64,000 nt of DNA from the NCBI RefSeq assembly GCF_014696615.1, contig NZ_JACJQJ010000021.1, positions 61,847 through 125,846 of the forward strand, read 5' to 3'. Origin of the DNA: Nostoc linckia FACHB-104 (lineage in GTDB: Bacteria > Cyanobacteriota > Cyanobacteriia > Cyanobacteriales > Nostocaceae). This document shows, one piece after another, positions 1 to 10,969 of the stretch (position 1 is the stretch's first letter; each line of letters starts with the position of its first letter). A program made the translations under genes and the position numbers. The notes beneath the pieces are model-generated. The model saw only the letters and a list, made by a program, of their open reading frames with translations. It did no database searches and was not told the origin of the DNA.

Positions 1-309
1 GTGATTCAAGGTAAGTTATTAGGGATTATCTCGATTACCGATATTCTGACAAAAAGTGACTTTGTTGAGGCTCCCAAAGCTTTACTTTTAGAAGAGAGAA
101 TTCAAGAAGCGATCGCACAAGCTCGCGGTATTTGTACCGAACAAGGAGCCTATTCTAAAGCCTGCGCCGCTGCTTGGGATGAAGTTGAAGAACTCCAAGC
201 CGAAGCAGCTCACCAAAAAGCTGAAGGTATGGAGTCAGCTAAAGTTTCTTTTGAAGAGTACTGTAAAGACAACCCAGAGGCTCCAGAATGTAGGCATTAT
301 AAGGCTTGA
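1..309 (+). CDS. CBS-CP12 fusion protein, C-terminal part (5' end outside window)
   Basis: CP12 is the small redox protein that ties GAPDH and phosphoribulokinase into an inactive complex in the dark; cyanobacteria also carry CBS-CP12 fusions whose role is less clear. The first 20 or so residues (GKLLGIISITDIL) look like the end of a CBS domain. The rest is CP12: the AWDEVEELQAEAAH core at about residues 58-71 and the C-terminal cysteine loop CKDNPEAPEC. A second cysteine pair (CTEQGAYSKAC) lies near residues 45-55, so both redox loops appear intact. A CBS domain cannot begin this late, so the GTG at base 1 is almost certainly internal and the gene starts upstream. The TGA stop runs straight into a heptamer array. 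Confidence 0.88.
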   Translation: MIQGKLLGIISITDILTKSDFVEAPKALLLEERIQEAIAQARGICTEQGAYSKACAAAWDEVEELQAEAAHQKAEGMESAKVSFEEYCKDNPEAPECRHYKA

Positions 310-358
310 GGGGACTGGGGATTGGGGATTGGGGATTGGGGATTGGGGATGAGGTAGA
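310..358. repeat. Heptamer array GGGGATT abutting the CP12 stop
   Basis: Units GGGGACT, GGGGATT x4, GGGGATG, AGGTAGA follow with no gap from the first base after the TGA stop. This is an STRR-type heptanucleotide array as known in heterocystous cyanobacteria. Confidence 0.9.
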
Positions 359-369
359 TGGGGGGACAA

Positions 370-444
370 GGTGACAAGAGGACAAATGTTTATTACCAAT
401 TACCCAATGACAAATGACAAATGACCAACACCCAACCCATTACC
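370..444. repeat. Degenerate heptamer array abutting the LptF/G stop
   Basis: Read on the minus strand from the TAG stop at 445-447, the sequence falls into 7-base units GGTAATG, GGTTGGG, TGTTGGT, CATTTGT, CATTTGT, CATTGGG, TAATTGG. The clean CATTTGT units are 21 bases (three units) from the stop, so the phase is kept. Confidence 0.7.
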
Positions 445-1620
445 CTACCTTTGAGCAACTCGCATTAATAAAAATAAACCTGTTCCTAAGCCGATAAAGT
501 TGGGTAACCAAGCTCCCATAAAGGGAGATAGCACATTTGCTTGTCCTAAAGCACCAGTAATAAAGCTGAGTAAGTAGTATGAGAAAATGACAATCACGCT
601 AATACCAAAACTGGTACCGCGTCCGGTGCGCTGAGGTATGCTACCCATCGCTGCGCCTACTAAGCCGAAAACTACACAAACAAAGGGTAAGGCGATTTTT
701 TGTTGAATCCTCACCTCTAATTTACGAATTTTTTGGCGATCGCCACCAAGACGTTCTACGGCTAGCTGTTCTAGGGCTTCGGAAATATTCATCTCGCCGT
801 AATCGCGGCTTTTTTCTGCCAAACTTAATGGTGTGCGGGGTAGTCGCAGTTGTTGGTGTTCAAACCTTAAAATGTTGCGATAAGAGCGATCAGGAGATAC
901 TAAATAAATAGTGCCATTATAAAAATCCCACACGTTTTGCGAACCGTTCCATTGCCCCGATTCTGCCACAACAATCTGATTTAAACCTTCCTCTGAACGA
1001 TCAATAATTGTTAAACCTTTCATCTGCTGACCATCAAATTGGTCAGCATAGAATAAGCGTGTCAGTATCCTACTGTTAGTACCATCTTTCTGTTTAATAT
1101 CCCGATATTCAGGATAGAAAATATTTTGCTGCTTCAACATTGGCTTGTCTGACTTTAAAGCTTTCTCTAAAGTCATATTTGCTTGATAACTGGCAGCTGG
1201 TGCGATTTGTTCATTAAATAAAAATGTTAAGCCTGTTACTACCAAACTTAACATTACAGCAGTCAAAACCATGCGATAAACACTTACCCCACAGCCACGC
1301 AAAGCGATTAGTTCACTCTCGCTAGAAAGACGACTATAAGTCATCAAAGTAGCTAAGAGCGTGGACATAGGGAAGGCTAAAACAATGAAAGTTGGCAGTT
1401 TTAATAAGAAAACCTGAATGGCAATGTTTATCGGTAACCCAGATTCTACAATTTTTCTGACTAAGTCAAATACGGCATCAATTGTCACACCAATTGACGA
1501 AAAAGCCCCCACTCCAAATAAAAATGGTGGTAGCAATTCGCTGGTGAGATAGCGATCCATGATCGTAAAAGGCATCAGCGAATTGAGGCTATAGAAAGAT
1601 GTGAGCTTTTTTGATACCAT
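445..1620 (-). CDS. LptF/LptG family LPS-export permease
   Basis: Inner-membrane permease of the YjgP/YjgQ (LptF/LptG) family, which with LptB extracts lipopolysaccharide from the inner membrane for transport to the outer membrane. The 391 residues fit the family: N-terminal TM segments (about 30-55 and 65-110), a large periplasmic beta-jellyroll region (about 140-290) and three C-terminal TM helices. The family segment RYLTSELLPPFLFG is near the N terminus. It is the last gene of the set lptA-like, lptB, permease, with 192 bases between lptB and this gene. Only one permease is present here; cyanobacteria often encode a single LptF/G-type protein. A stop-anchored heptamer array follows. Confidence 0.88.
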   Translation of the reverse strand: MVSKKLTSFYSLNSLMPFTIMDRYLTSELLPPFLFGVGAFSSIGVTIDAVFDLVRKIVESGLPINIAIQVFLLKLPTFIVLAFPMSTLLATLMTYSRLSSESELIALRGCGVSVYRMVLTAVMLSLVVTGLTFLFNEQIAPAASYQANMTLEKALKSDKPMLKQQNIFYPEYRDIKQKDGTNSRILTRLFYADQFDGQQMKGLTIIDRSEEGLNQIVVAESGQWNGSQNVWDFYNGTIYLVSPDRSYRNILRFEHQQLRLPRTPLSLAEKSRDYGEMNISEALEQLAVERLGGDRQKIRKLEVRIQQKIALPFVCVVFGLVGAAMGSIPQRTGRGTSFGISVIVIFSYYLLSFITGALGQANVLSPFMGAWLPNFIGLGTGLFLLMRVAQR

Positions 1621-1812
1621 AGGCTAACTTAAAATTAAATATTTATGTCATTTGGCATTTAAAATTTATAATTTGGCATTGCTATCTCATTAGATATAGC
1701 TCAGAATAATATGAATTTAGTGTTGAATGAAAACTAGCTGAAAAATCTAAATTAATACTGAATAATTAAGGCTAAACAATTTTAGGTAAATTGTTATTTA
1801 ATTTCTCTGATT

Positions 1813-2541
1813 TTATACTTGGAAATTATCCCCCAAGTAATATTGGCGCACCAGGGGATTATTATAAAGTTCATTGGCATTACCAAAGGCGAGAATTTGT
1901 CCTTCACGCATGATATAAGCGCGATCAGTAATGGCTAGGGTTTCGCGGACATTATGATCTGTGATTAAAATACCCATGCCGCGATCGCGTAGTCGGGCTA
2001 CAATTTGCTGAATTTCCGAAACAGCAATTGGATCGACTCCTGCAAACGGTTCATCCAATAGTAGAAATTTTGGCCCTTCTCTACCAGCCGCTAAAGCTCT
2101 AGCTAGTTCAGTTCGCCGTCGTTCTCCACCAGAAAGTTGAATTCCTTTACTGTTAGCCACTTTTTCTAAGCGAAACTCCCGCAGTAAATTTTGTACTCGC
2201 CCCGACCATTCCCAGTGTGGCACATTAGTTTGCTCTAAAACTAGAAGTATGTTGTCTCGTACTGAAAGCTGGCGAAATACACTCGCTTCCTGCGCCAGAT
2301 AGCCAATGCCCAATCTTGCTCTTTTGTGCATTGCCATTGTAGTAATATCCAAATTATCTAGCCAGACTTTTCCTTGATTTGGTTTTTCTAAGCCTGTGGC
2401 AATATAAAAAGTTGTGGTTTTACCAGCGCCATTGGGGCCTAGTAAACCAACAACTTCTCCTTGGGCAACAGAAAGACTGACACGATTAACAATCTGGCGC
2501 TTGCCGTAAGATTTATGGATGTTCTCTAAGACAATTTTCAC
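1813..2541 (-). CDS. lptB: LptB, LPS export ABC transporter ATP-binding protein
   Basis: Cytoplasmic ATPase that powers the LptB2FG extractor. Motifs in order: Walker A GPNGAGKTTTF near residue 35, Q-loop in GIGYLAQEASVFRQLSV, ABC signature LSGGERRRTELARAL, Walker B KFLLLDEPFAGVDP and the H-loop ITDHNVRETL. The 242-residue length and the YLAQEASVFR / DHNVRETL segments are typical of LptB rather than of other ABC ATPases. It lies 30 bases downstream of the LptA-like gene, consistent with one transcript, and precedes the LptF/G permease. Confidence 0.95.
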   Translation of the reverse strand: MKIVLENIHKSYGKRQIVNRVSLSVAQGEVVGLLGPNGAGKTTTFYIATGLEKPNQGKVWLDNLDITTMAMHKRARLGIGYLAQEASVFRQLSVRDNILLVLEQTNVPHWEWSGRVQNLLREFRLEKVANSKGIQLSGGERRRTELARALAAGREGPKFLLLDEPFAGVDPIAVSEIQQIVARLRDRGMGILITDHNVRETLAITDRAYIMREGQILAFGNANELYNNPLVRQYYLGDNFQV

Positions 2542-2571
2542 GCTAGAGATGCCCCTTAAGAATCACTACTA

Positions 2572-3069
2572 CTAATTAGAACCTTTGAGAGGTGGTGTTT
2601 TTGGGGCAGGTCTGGCAGATTGTCCGCCAGTTTCACCGTCCTGTACCATATAAATTGACTCTACTTGACGATTTGATTGCGGTAACGCCACAAATCTTCC
2701 CTCATCAATCAAATAAGTCACCTTCTCTGCACGAATACTATTGCCACCCTGTTGCAAAATATAGACATTGCCGCTGAAATCAATGCGGCGTTCCTTGCTA
2801 AAGTATTGTGCTTGGGCTGCTGTTGCTTGAATCTGACGAGAAGGATACAACATTTGCACATTACCACGAGCAGTTACTACTTGACTTTTGGCATCATATT
2901 CTTGAACATCCGAGCGAATCGTCAGTGGACGATTTCCAGCAGATGTTTGAGCAGTAACGGTTTGCACTTGGGAAGGAAAAGCTACTGAGCCAAAGATTGT
3001 AGCAGGTAACACTAAAGCTAAGAGTAAGCGACGTATTTGCGATCGCGGAAATTTATAGGAGAGTATCAT
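2572..3069 (-). CDS. LptA/OstA-like periplasmic LPS transport protein
   Basis: A signal peptide (hydrophobic residues about 14-35, ending VQTVTAQT) leads into an OstA/LptA N-terminal domain: PLTIRSDVQEYDAKSQVVTARGNVQMLYPS, then QATAAQAQYFSKERRIDFSGNVYI. These DxxxY-GNV repeats are the beta-strand units that stack into the periplasmic LPS bridge. At 165 residues it is close to the usual LptA length. The C-terminal 30 residues are Pro/Gly-rich and probably disordered. It is the first gene of the lptA-lptB-permease set, and no separate LptC is visible. Confidence 0.85.
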   Translation of the reverse strand: MILSYKFPRSQIRRLLLALVLPATIFGSVAFPSQVQTVTAQTSAGNRPLTIRSDVQEYDAKSQVVTARGNVQMLYPSRQIQATAAQAQYFSKERRIDFSGNVYILQQGGNSIRAEKVTYLIDEGRFVALPQSNRQVESIYMVQDGETGGQSARPAPKTPPLKGSN

Positions 3070-3476
3070 ACCAATTTACAATTTAGAACTTCAGCTTGTA
3101 CTTTAATTATCTCAACTACTTTATCCAACAGTGAAAAATAGCATCTGGACTAATTTTGCATAAATGCTGACGCTATTGACGCTTACCTTACCATTAAGGT
3201 TTCGGGCATCTTCCTCTTCTGAAGGCTAAGTTAAGAAATTTACTACTGGGAAGGGATGAGGGAGATGAGGGAGACAACAAAATCAAAAATTATGCTCTGT
3301 TCTCTGTTTCCTCTGAAAAATGGAAAAATCGCAGATTTTTGTTAGTGGTTAATTTTTTTTGGGAAATCTAAATTCAGTAGAAACTCAACATAATAGCCAG
3401 CTTTTTTGATTTAGCACAAAAAAATGCATGATTGCGATCGCTAGCAACCTCTAACAGCTTCGAGGATAGAGTCGGT
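3070..3476. other. Divergent intergenic region between lptA-like gene and response regulator
   Basis: About 400 bases with no convincing gene; it should hold the promoters of both flanking genes. A purine-rich GATGAGGGA repeat occurs near 3256-3275, and a short perfect hairpin (AAAAATC, loop GCA, GATTTTT) lies at 3324-3340, too weak to call. Confidence 0.5.
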
Positions 3477-5345
3477 GTGAAATTGTTATTGATAGAGGAT
3501 GATGAGAGCCTTGCCCAACTGCTCAGAGCCACTCTCATTGCTCAGAACTACCAGGTAGAATTAGCTCCAGATGGTCAACAAGGTTGGGATCTGGCGCAAA
3601 GTTGCGTTTATGACTTGATTGTCTTGGATCTAATTTTACCCAAGCTCGATGGGATCAATTTCTGTAAACGCCTCCGCTTACAAAATGGTAATGTTGAGCG
3701 ATCGCCAAATCAGAATACGCCAATCTTGTTGTTAACTGCACTTGACAGCGTGATGAATAAAGTCATTGGCTTAGATGCTGGTGCTGATGACTATATGGTG
3801 AAACCAGTTAATCTCGATGAATTTATGGCTAGGGTGCGATCGCTGCTGCGGCGTAGTTACATCACGCGATCGCCTCTGTTGGAATGGGGAGAATTATGCC
3901 TCAATCCTAATAATTGCCAAGTTACTTATCAAGGCCAGCCTATTCTCGTCACAGCCAAAGAGTATGCCATTTTAGAACTGTTTTTAAGAAATCCAGACCA
4001 TATCTTCAGTGCTAGTTTATTAATTGATCGGCTATGGACTAGTGATGAAGCTCCCAGCGAGTGGGCTGTGCGAACACATGTCAAAGGCTTGCGGAATAAG
4101 TTGAAAAAAGCTGGCGTAGGAGAAATTTTTGAAACGATTTACAAACTAGGATATCGCCTCAAACGCAGAGAACAGGAAAGCCCCAAAGAACAATCTCTAA
4201 CTTCGCCAATTTTGACCCCATCATCGCTTACCACATTTATTTCAGATGTGTGGGAAGAGATGCGCGAAACTTATTGCGATCGCCTCATGATTATTCAAGA
4301 AGCTGTGGCAGCATTAAAAAATGGTCAAATTTCCCCAGAACTACAGCAAGCAGCAGAACACGAAGCACACACTCTCATGGGTTCATTGGGTAGTTTCGGT
4401 TTAGGTGAGGCTTCCCATCTCTCACAACAAATTCAGCAGATTCTCACACAACCAGAATCCATTTCTGCCTCCCAAGTTAAGCAGTTAGCTCACTTGGTAA
4501 GTGCATTGCAACAGGAAATGCAATCAGCCCAAGCCGGAAGCAATCAAACACAGGCGACTGAATCCAAGGTTGTTAATGGCATTACCTTGCTGATTGTGGA
4601 TGACGATGCAGTGCTTGCAAGACATCTGGCGACTAAAGCAGCTGCTCAAGGAATTTTCGTAGAAGTTGCCACAGATTTAAAGCAAGCCGAAAGCTTTTTG
4701 GCTGAAAATCGTCCAGATGTGATTTTACTGGATCTCAACTTTCCTGGTGCGCCAGGTAGTGGTTTAAATTTTCTCGCAACATTGTATACTCAGCATCCTC
4801 ACCTGCCAGTTCTCGTGTTAACGGCAAAGGAAGATTTTGCTCATCGGCTAGAAGCGGCTAGATTAGGCAGTAAGTTATTTTTGCAGAAACCAATCGCTGC
4901 TAACCAAGTTTTAAAAGCTGTGACTCAAGTACTGCAACAGTCAAGCCCAATCCAGCAAAAACTGCTGATTATGGAAGATGATCGGCAAATGTTGCATCTT
5001 CTACGTCACCTTTTGCAACCCTGGGGTTATCATCTGACGCTACTCGATTCTCCACAAAATTTTTGGCAAACCTTGGAACAAACAGATCCCGATTTGTTGA
5101 TTTTAGATATAGAACTATCTGAGTCACCTGATTTTTCATCTTCAACAATCAGTGGAATTGATTTATGCCAAGTCATTCGTAACGATTTTCGCTGGCAAAA
5201 ACTGCCGATTGTATTTTTATCTGGTCATACAGATGCCGAGACTATACAGCAATGCTTTGCTGCTGGTGGAGATGACTTTCTTTATAAACCTGCGATCGCA
5301 AAAGAATTATTAACCCGTGTACGCAATCGGCTAGAGCAACGCTAA
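3477..5345 (+). CDS. Multidomain response regulator REC-wHTH-HPt-REC-REC
   Basis: One protein combining a transcription-factor half with a phosphorelay half. Domains, numbered from the GTG start: REC1 (about 1-120, LLLIEDDE and phosphoacceptor DLIVLDLILPKLDG, K in VKPVN); OmpR-type winged helix (about 135-232, ending TIYKLGYRLKRR); histidine phosphotransfer domain (about 260-355, EAHTLMGSLGSFG); REC2 (about 375-485, VILLDLNFPG); REC3 (about 495-620, DLLILDIELSES). GTG at 3477 is preferred because it starts directly at KLLLIEDDE and has GAGG upstream; the TTG at 3432 adds 15 residues before the domain. It heads a plus-strand signalling cluster with the PatA-like gene and histidine kinase. DNA-binding target unknown. 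Confidence 0.85.
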   Translation: MKLLLIEDDESLAQLLRATLIAQNYQVELAPDGQQGWDLAQSCVYDLIVLDLILPKLDGINFCKRLRLQNGNVERSPNQNTPILLLTALDSVMNKVIGLDAGADDYMVKPVNLDEFMARVRSLLRRSYITRSPLLEWGELCLNPNNCQVTYQGQPILVTAKEYAILELFLRNPDHIFSASLLIDRLWTSDEAPSEWAVRTHVKGLRNKLKKAGVGEIFETIYKLGYRLKRREQESPKEQSLTSPILTPSSLTTFISDVWEEMRETYCDRLMIIQEAVAALKNGQISPELQQAAEHEAHTLMGSLGSFGLGEASHLSQQIQQILTQPESISASQVKQLAHLVSALQQEMQSAQAGSNQTQATESKVVNGITLLIVDDDAVLARHLATKAAAQGIFVEVATDLKQAESFLAENRPDVILLDLNFPGAPGSGLNFLATLYTQHPHLPVLVLTAKEDFAHRLEAARLGSKLFLQKPIAANQVLKAVTQVLQQSSPIQQKLLIMEDDRQMLHLLRHLLQPWGYHLTLLDSPQNFWQTLEQTDPDLLILDIELSESPDFSSSTISGIDLCQVIRNDFRWQKLPIVFLSGHTDAETIQQCFAAGGDDFLYKPAIAKELLTRVRNRLEQR

Positions 5346-5836
5346 AGAGCGATCGCAACACCAAAAAAGTTAAATAATGGTGTCTTTGATCAGTAGCACA
5401 TCGAAATTAAATATCAGTAACGACGCAAAATTAATTACAGTTATTGCGAGCGCAGCGTCAAGCCTTCGGCTCAGGGTTTCAAGGCTATTTACACTCATTT
5501 ACTTAGAGTTGAGCAGCAAAAATATAGTATAAATGCGACCCTTGAAAGAGCTAAAAGTGCTATCTTCCCAGTTCTACTCAAGAAAGCAATGTATTATATA
5601 TATCTTTTATATTCTTTTTAATTGCGTAAAAGCCACGAAGCATCGACATATTAAGCAATGTAAACCTCTACTACAAAAAGCCATAAGTTGCAAAATTCTA
5701 CTTACTCACAGATTCCTCAAAAATTTTTTATATACTCTCGCTACATAGGATAAAAATACTGCATTTAGCTTGATGTAGTATTTACTACTATATTTTGGAT
5801 GCGTATTTATTAGTTTGTTCTTTTTATCAATATCAG
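5346..5836. other. Intergenic region with hairpin and short GC-rich repeat
   Basis: No convincing gene. A 6-bp stem (ACACCA 5358-5363 with TGGTGT 5378-5383) lies just after the regulator stop and could help terminate transcription, but has no strong T-run. A GC-rich dispersed-repeat fragment (GCGAGCGCAGCGTC, then GCCTTCGGC) is at about 5447-5470. A 71-codon open frame at 5533-5748 has the composition of AT-rich spacer and was not called. Confidence 0.5.
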
Positions 5837-7042
5837 ATGATGAAAATATTAAAAATAAGTAGCTTAAGTAACCTTTTGCAAGAAATGCCTAATTATCTTA
5901 ATTATCAATACAATGGCGAATTAATTATTAAAAATCGCCAAGGTATTAAATGGACTTTTTATTATCGCTTTGGACAGATAATTTGGGCAACAGGAGGAAC
6001 TCATCCTTGTCGACGTTTTTACAGGTATGTTTCCCAACATTTTCCTCAGATTGAGGTTAATAAAATTCAGTTACAGATTCCAGATATTGCTAGAGATTAT
6101 TGGGATTATATTTTTTTAGGAAATTTATCGCAGCAACAGTCAAAATCAAAACAGATAGAAACTATTGCCGAAAATATAGTAGCAGAAATTTTATTTGATT
6201 TAGCTCAACAAATATATATTGCACCTTTGACTTATGAACTAAAACCAGAAGTAACGCCCAAAATACCAATTATTTCAACAAGTACTCACATATCTCTACA
6301 ACAAATGCAAGACTCATGGAATAATTGGACAACATCTGGTTTAACAAGTATTTCTCCGAATTTAGCACCAGTTTTATGTAAACCAGCACAACTCCAACAG
6401 GAAGTCAGCCCTGCTATTTATAAGAACTTTGTAAGCGTCATTAACGGCAAATACACTCTATTAGATTTAGCTTTAAGATTAAAGCAGAATGTGTTACCGT
6501 TTACCCAATCTTTACTACCATATATTCGTAAAGGAATTACGGAACTTATAGAAGTACCAGATTTACCTTTACCAGCTATGCTACGCAACAACAATCCTAC
6601 TAATATCCCAGTCAATCAACAGCATATTCCTTTGATAGCTTGTGTAGATGACAGCCCTCAAATATGTAAAGCTCTAGAGAGAATTATTACTTCACATGGG
6701 CTGAGATTTATTGGTATTCAAGACCCCATACAAGCGCTACCTCTTCTCATTCAAAATCAACCTGATTTTATTTTTCTAGATTTGCTCATGCCAGGAATAA
6801 ATGGCTATGAACTTTGCAATAAATTACGTAAAATATCTACTTTTTCTCAAACACCATTAGTCATTTTAACCAGCAGTAATGGTTCTTTCGATAAAGTGCG
6901 CTCTACTGTCTATGGTGCTACTTACTTTATCAATAAACCCATAACTACTGACAAGGTAATGGGCATACTTGATAAGTATTTGCTAACTAAAAAAATAGGA
7001 GAAAACATAAATAATTTACGGCTTTGTTCTAGCAATATGTAA
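5837..7042 (+). CDS. PatA/PixG-type response regulator (DUF4388/PATAN + REC)
   Basis: Cyanobacterial regulators of this architecture act in phototaxis (PixG/PilG type) or heterocyst patterning (PatA). The N-terminal PATAN/DUF4388 domain runs over about residues 8-125 (NGELIIKNRQGIKWTFYYRFGQIIWATGG). A middle helical part (about 150-250) has the ING-YTLLDLALRLKQ segment typical of the family. A C-terminal REC domain (about 262-385) has the acidic pair VDDSP, phosphoacceptor FIFLDLLMPGINGYEL, switch Thr in LTSS and lysine NKPI. Start: ATG 5837 (or 5840) is preferred over the upstream TTG at 5795; no strong RBS decides it. The next gene is a histidine kinase in the same direction, a plausible partner. 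Confidence 0.85.
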   Translation: MMKILKISSLSNLLQEMPNYLNYQYNGELIIKNRQGIKWTFYYRFGQIIWATGGTHPCRRFYRYVSQHFPQIEVNKIQLQIPDIARDYWDYIFLGNLSQQQSKSKQIETIAENIVAEILFDLAQQIYIAPLTYELKPEVTPKIPIISTSTHISLQQMQDSWNNWTTSGLTSISPNLAPVLCKPAQLQQEVSPAIYKNFVSVINGKYTLLDLALRLKQNVLPFTQSLLPYIRKGITELIEVPDLPLPAMLRNNNPTNIPVNQQHIPLIACVDDSPQICKALERIITSHGLRFIGIQDPIQALPLLIQNQPDFIFLDLLMPGINGYELCNKLRKISTFSQTPLVILTSSNGSFDKVRSTVYGATYFINKPITTDKVMGILDKYLLTKKIGENINNLRLCSSNM

Positions 7043-7260
7043 GATATATTTAAAAAAATATTTATTTTATATTTATAAATAATGCTCTAAAAATAAATAC
7101 ATTTTTTTGAATCTTAAAATATGAAATTTTACTTGTATATATATTGTATGTATTTGAGCATATATATAACTACAAATATATGTTATATGACCATAATTTT
7201 TCTCTAACTAATAATGTCATTATCCAGACATTCTTAGCAAAAGAACAAGGTAAAGATAAT

Positions 7261-10230
7261 ATGGAAGAAATAAGCTTATATCCTGAGTTTCTAGTTCAGA
7301 TACTTCATGGTATATCCGATCCAGTATTTGTCAAAGACCGCCAAAATCAGTGGGTATTCCTCAATGATGCCTATTGTAGTTTTATTGGATTTCAGCAATC
7401 AGAATTAATTGGAAAGTCAGACTATGACATCTTTCCTAAAAAACAAGCAGATAGGCTGCATCAGAAAGATGAACTTGTATTTAATACTGGCATCGTTAAT
7501 GAAACAGAGGAATGTTTAACTAACTCTGATGGTGTAACTCGCTGCTTCTTAATTAAAAAATCTCGGATTGAAGATGAATCTGGTAATCAATTTTTAGTTG
7601 GAATTATACGTGATATAACAAAACAAAAATTGCAAGAAAATAAAATTTTTTCAGCACAACAAATTTTGCAACAGGTAATCAATAATATTCCTCTTGCAAC
7701 TTATTGGAAAGATTATAATTCCGTGTATTTGGGTTGCAATCAAAAATTTGCTGAAATTATAGGAATAGATTGTCCCAATCAGATTATTGGCAAAACTGAT
7801 TATGACCTAATGAAATACCAAGACAGTGTCAACTGGTTTTGGGAGTCAGATTTCCAAGTTATAGAATCCCAACAACCAGAGTATGGTGTTGTCCAACGTT
7901 ATATAAAAGCAGATGGCAAACAACTATGGTTAGAAACTAATAAAATTCCATTACAAGATGAGCAAAGCAATTTCATTGGTATTTTAGTCACTTGTCAAGA
8001 TATTACTGCACGCAAACAAGCAGAATTAGCGCTTGCAGAAAAAGTATCTTTAGCTGCATTTCATGTAGAAGTTAATAGTGCTATTACTCAAAGCTCTACA
8101 TTAGAAGCAAGTTTGAAAGGTTGCACTGATGCTATAGTCAAACATCTTGATGCAGCCTTTGCTCGGATTTGGATTTTGAATTCCCAGGAAAATGTGCTGG
8201 AACTTCAAGCTAGTTCGGGAATGTATACCCATATGGATGGGCCCCATCGGCTTGTACCTGTAGGGATGTTTAAAATTGGATTAATTGCTGCAGAACGTCA
8301 ACCTCACTTGACTAATGCAGTTTTAGAAGATCCGCGTTTAGGGGATAAAGAGTGGGCAAAGCGTGAAGGAATGGTTGCTTTTGCCGGATATCCTTTAATT
8401 TTAGACGGAAATCTGGTTGGTGTGATAGCAATGTTTGCTCGTCATCCCTTAACAGAACTCACCTTGGATGCGTTGAAATTAAGTACTAATGAGATTGCTT
8501 TAGGTATCAAGCGCTTACAAGCTGAAGAAGCTTTGCACAAAAGTGAGGGCAAGTATCGTCATTTAGTGGAAACATCCCAAGATATGATCTGGTCAGTAGA
8601 TGACCAAGGATACTTTATCTTTGTGAACCAGGCGGTGAAAACTATCTATGGCTATCAACCAGAGGAAATGATTGGTCGTCACTATAGCGAGTTTGAGCCA
8701 CCAGAACAAATTCACAAAGGCCTAAATATTGTGCCTCAAACCCTAACCGAAGAGTCAGTCTTTCATTACGAAGCTGTTGTTCTTGCTAAAGATGGTAGAC
8801 GGTTAAATTTGTTGTGTAATGCTTGCTTATTGCGAGATGAAATAGGGAATATTATAGGCACAACTGGCACAGCTACTAATATTACTCAACATAAGGAAGC
8901 AGAACAAGCAATACTCCGCAGTCATGCTATCTTGCAAGCGCAACAAGAAGCTTCAATCGATGGTATTCTGATTATTGATGAAAATCGCTTAATAGCATCA
9001 TATAATCAAAATTTTGCCGATTTATGGCAAATTCCACCAGAAATAATAGAAACCGGTGACGATCGCCAACTCTTAGGATGGGTACTAGATCAACTAAAGA
9101 ATCCCACAGAATTTTTAACTAAAGTTGAGTATCTGTATCAGCATCCCGAAGAATACAGCCTTGACGAAATTTTACTCAAATCGGGGCGCACTTTTGATCG
9201 CTATTCAGCACCAGTGAGATCGCCAGCAGGGGACTTTTACGGCAGAATTTGGTATTTTCGTGACATTACCGAACGCAAGCAAGCCGAAGCAGCTCTGTTG
9301 AACTCAGAAGCACGACTACGACAACAAGCACAACAACTCCAAGCTGCATTACGGGAACTACAACAAACCCAAACACAGTTAGTTCAAAGTGAAAAGATGT
9401 CTAGTTTGGGACAATTAGTTGCAGGTGTCGCCCACGAAATTAACAACCCGGTGAATTTTATTTATGGCAATCTTAACCATGCCAATACATATAGCAAAGA
9501 TTTGTTGAATCTATTAGAACTCTACCAAAAATACTATCCCCTACCTGTGCCAGAAATTGAAGATTTTGCGGAACTTATCGAACTGGATTTTCTCAGGTCA
9601 GATTTTCCACAAATACTTAAATCTATGGAATTAGGAGCCAACCGCATTCGGGAAATTGTGCTTTCGCTGCGAACTTTCTCGCGTTTAGATGAAGCTGATA
9701 TGAAAGCAGTTGATATCCATCAGGGAATAGATAGTACGCTGATGATTCTGCAAAGCCGTCTGAAGGCTAACAATCAGCTAGCAAAAATTACAGTGATCAA
9801 AGAATACGGCAACCTACCCTTAGTTGAATGTTACTCTGGGCAGCTAAATCAAGTATTAATGAATATTTTAGTGAATGCGATCGATGTCTTAGAAGATTCG
9901 CTGATCAATGGTCAGTGGTCAAGGGAAGAATTATTATCTAGAAAAAATCCCCAAATTTATATCCAAACTGAACTTATACAAACTAATCAAGTAAGAATTA
10001 GTATTGCCGATAATGGTTCAGGAATCCCAGAAAATATTAAACAGCGAATCTTTGACCCTTTCTTCACCACTAAACCTGTTGGCAAAGGTACAGGTATGGG
10101 GCTGGCTATTAGCTACCAAATTATTACCAAAAAACATGGTGGTTCTTTGGAATGTATCTCACAGCCAGGAAGTGGCACTAAATTTCTAATTACTATTCCT
10201 TTAACCCAAAAATGTAAAATTGCTATGTAA
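7261..10230 (+). CDS. Multi-PAS/GAF sensor histidine kinase
   Basis: Soluble sensor kinase without evident TM segments. Order: PAS (about residues 8-125), PAS (130-250), GAF (275-420), PAS (435-555), PAS-like (560-680), coiled coil, HisKA with H-box [18 protein letters not shown], then HATPase with N-box [17 protein letters not shown]1 [10 protein letters not shown]-box IFDPFFTTK and G2 [11 protein letters not shown]. No receiver is attached, so phosphate must pass to a separate protein; the two regulators just upstream on the same strand are the obvious candidates. ATG 7261 (AAGG about ten bases upstream) is chosen over TTG 7144 or ATG 7180, which add unconserved-looking AT-rich residues. 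The sensed ligand cannot be read from the sequence. Confidence 0.88.
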   Translation: MEEISLYPEFLVQILHGISDPVFVKDRQNQWVFLNDAYCSFIGFQQSELIGKSDYDIFPKKQADRLHQKDELVFNTGIVNETEECLTNSDGVTRCFLIKKSRIEDESGNQFLVGIIRDITKQKLQENKIFSAQQILQQVINNIPLATYWKDYNSVYLGCNQKFAEIIGIDCPNQIIGKTDYDLMKYQDSVNWFWESDFQVIESQQPEYGVVQRYIKADGKQLWLETNKIPLQDEQSNFIGILVTCQDITARKQAELALAEKVSLAAFHVEVNSAITQSSTLEASLKGCTDAIVKHLDAAFARIWILNSQENVLELQASSGMYTHMDGPHRLVPVGMFKIGLIAAERQPHLTNAVLEDPRLGDKEWAKREGMVAFAGYPLILDGNLVGVIAMFARHPLTELTLDALKLSTNEIALGIKRLQAEEALHKSEGKYRHLVETSQDMIWSVDDQGYFIFVNQAVKTIYGYQPEEMIGRHYSEFEPPEQIHKGLNIVPQTLTEESVFHYEAVVLAKDGRRLNLLCNACLLRDEIGNIIGTTGTATNITQHKEAEQAILRSHAILQAQQEASIDGILIIDENRLIASYNQNFADLWQIPPEIIETGDDRQLLGWVLDQLKNPTEFLTKVEYLYQHPEEYSLDEILLKSGRTFDRYSAPVRSPAGDFYGRIWYFRDITERKQAEAALLNSEARLRQQAQQLQAALRELQQTQTQLVQSEKMSSLGQLVAGVAHEINNPVNFIYGNLNHANTYSKDLLNLLELYQKYYPLPVPEIEDFAELIELDFLRSDFPQILKSMELGANRIREIVLSLRTFSRLDEADMKAVDIHQGIDSTLMILQSRLKANNQLAKITVIKEYGNLPLVECYSGQLNQVLMNILVNAIDVLEDSLINGQWSREELLSRKNPQIYIQTELIQTNQVRISIADNGSGIPENIKQRIFDPFFTTKPVGKGTGMGLAISYQIITKKHGGSLECISQPGSGTKFLITIPLTQKCKIAM

Positions 10231-10280
10231 TAGAAATTTAGCGTTGGCTGTTTGTTATTCGTCTTACCCAGCCCTCATTT

Positions 10281-10928
<648 letters not shown>

Positions 10929-10969
10929 AGGACTTTATGTCATCAGGTATAGGTTGTAAAGGTATAAAA

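Noticed and set aside
1..309. GTG at base 1 as the true start of the CP12 gene
   Set aside because: It lies inside the last part of a CBS domain, so the gene must begin outside the window.
5533..5748. 71-codon open frame upstream of the PatA-like gene
   Set aside because: AT-rich composition, no RBS, no recognisable domain; spacer-like.
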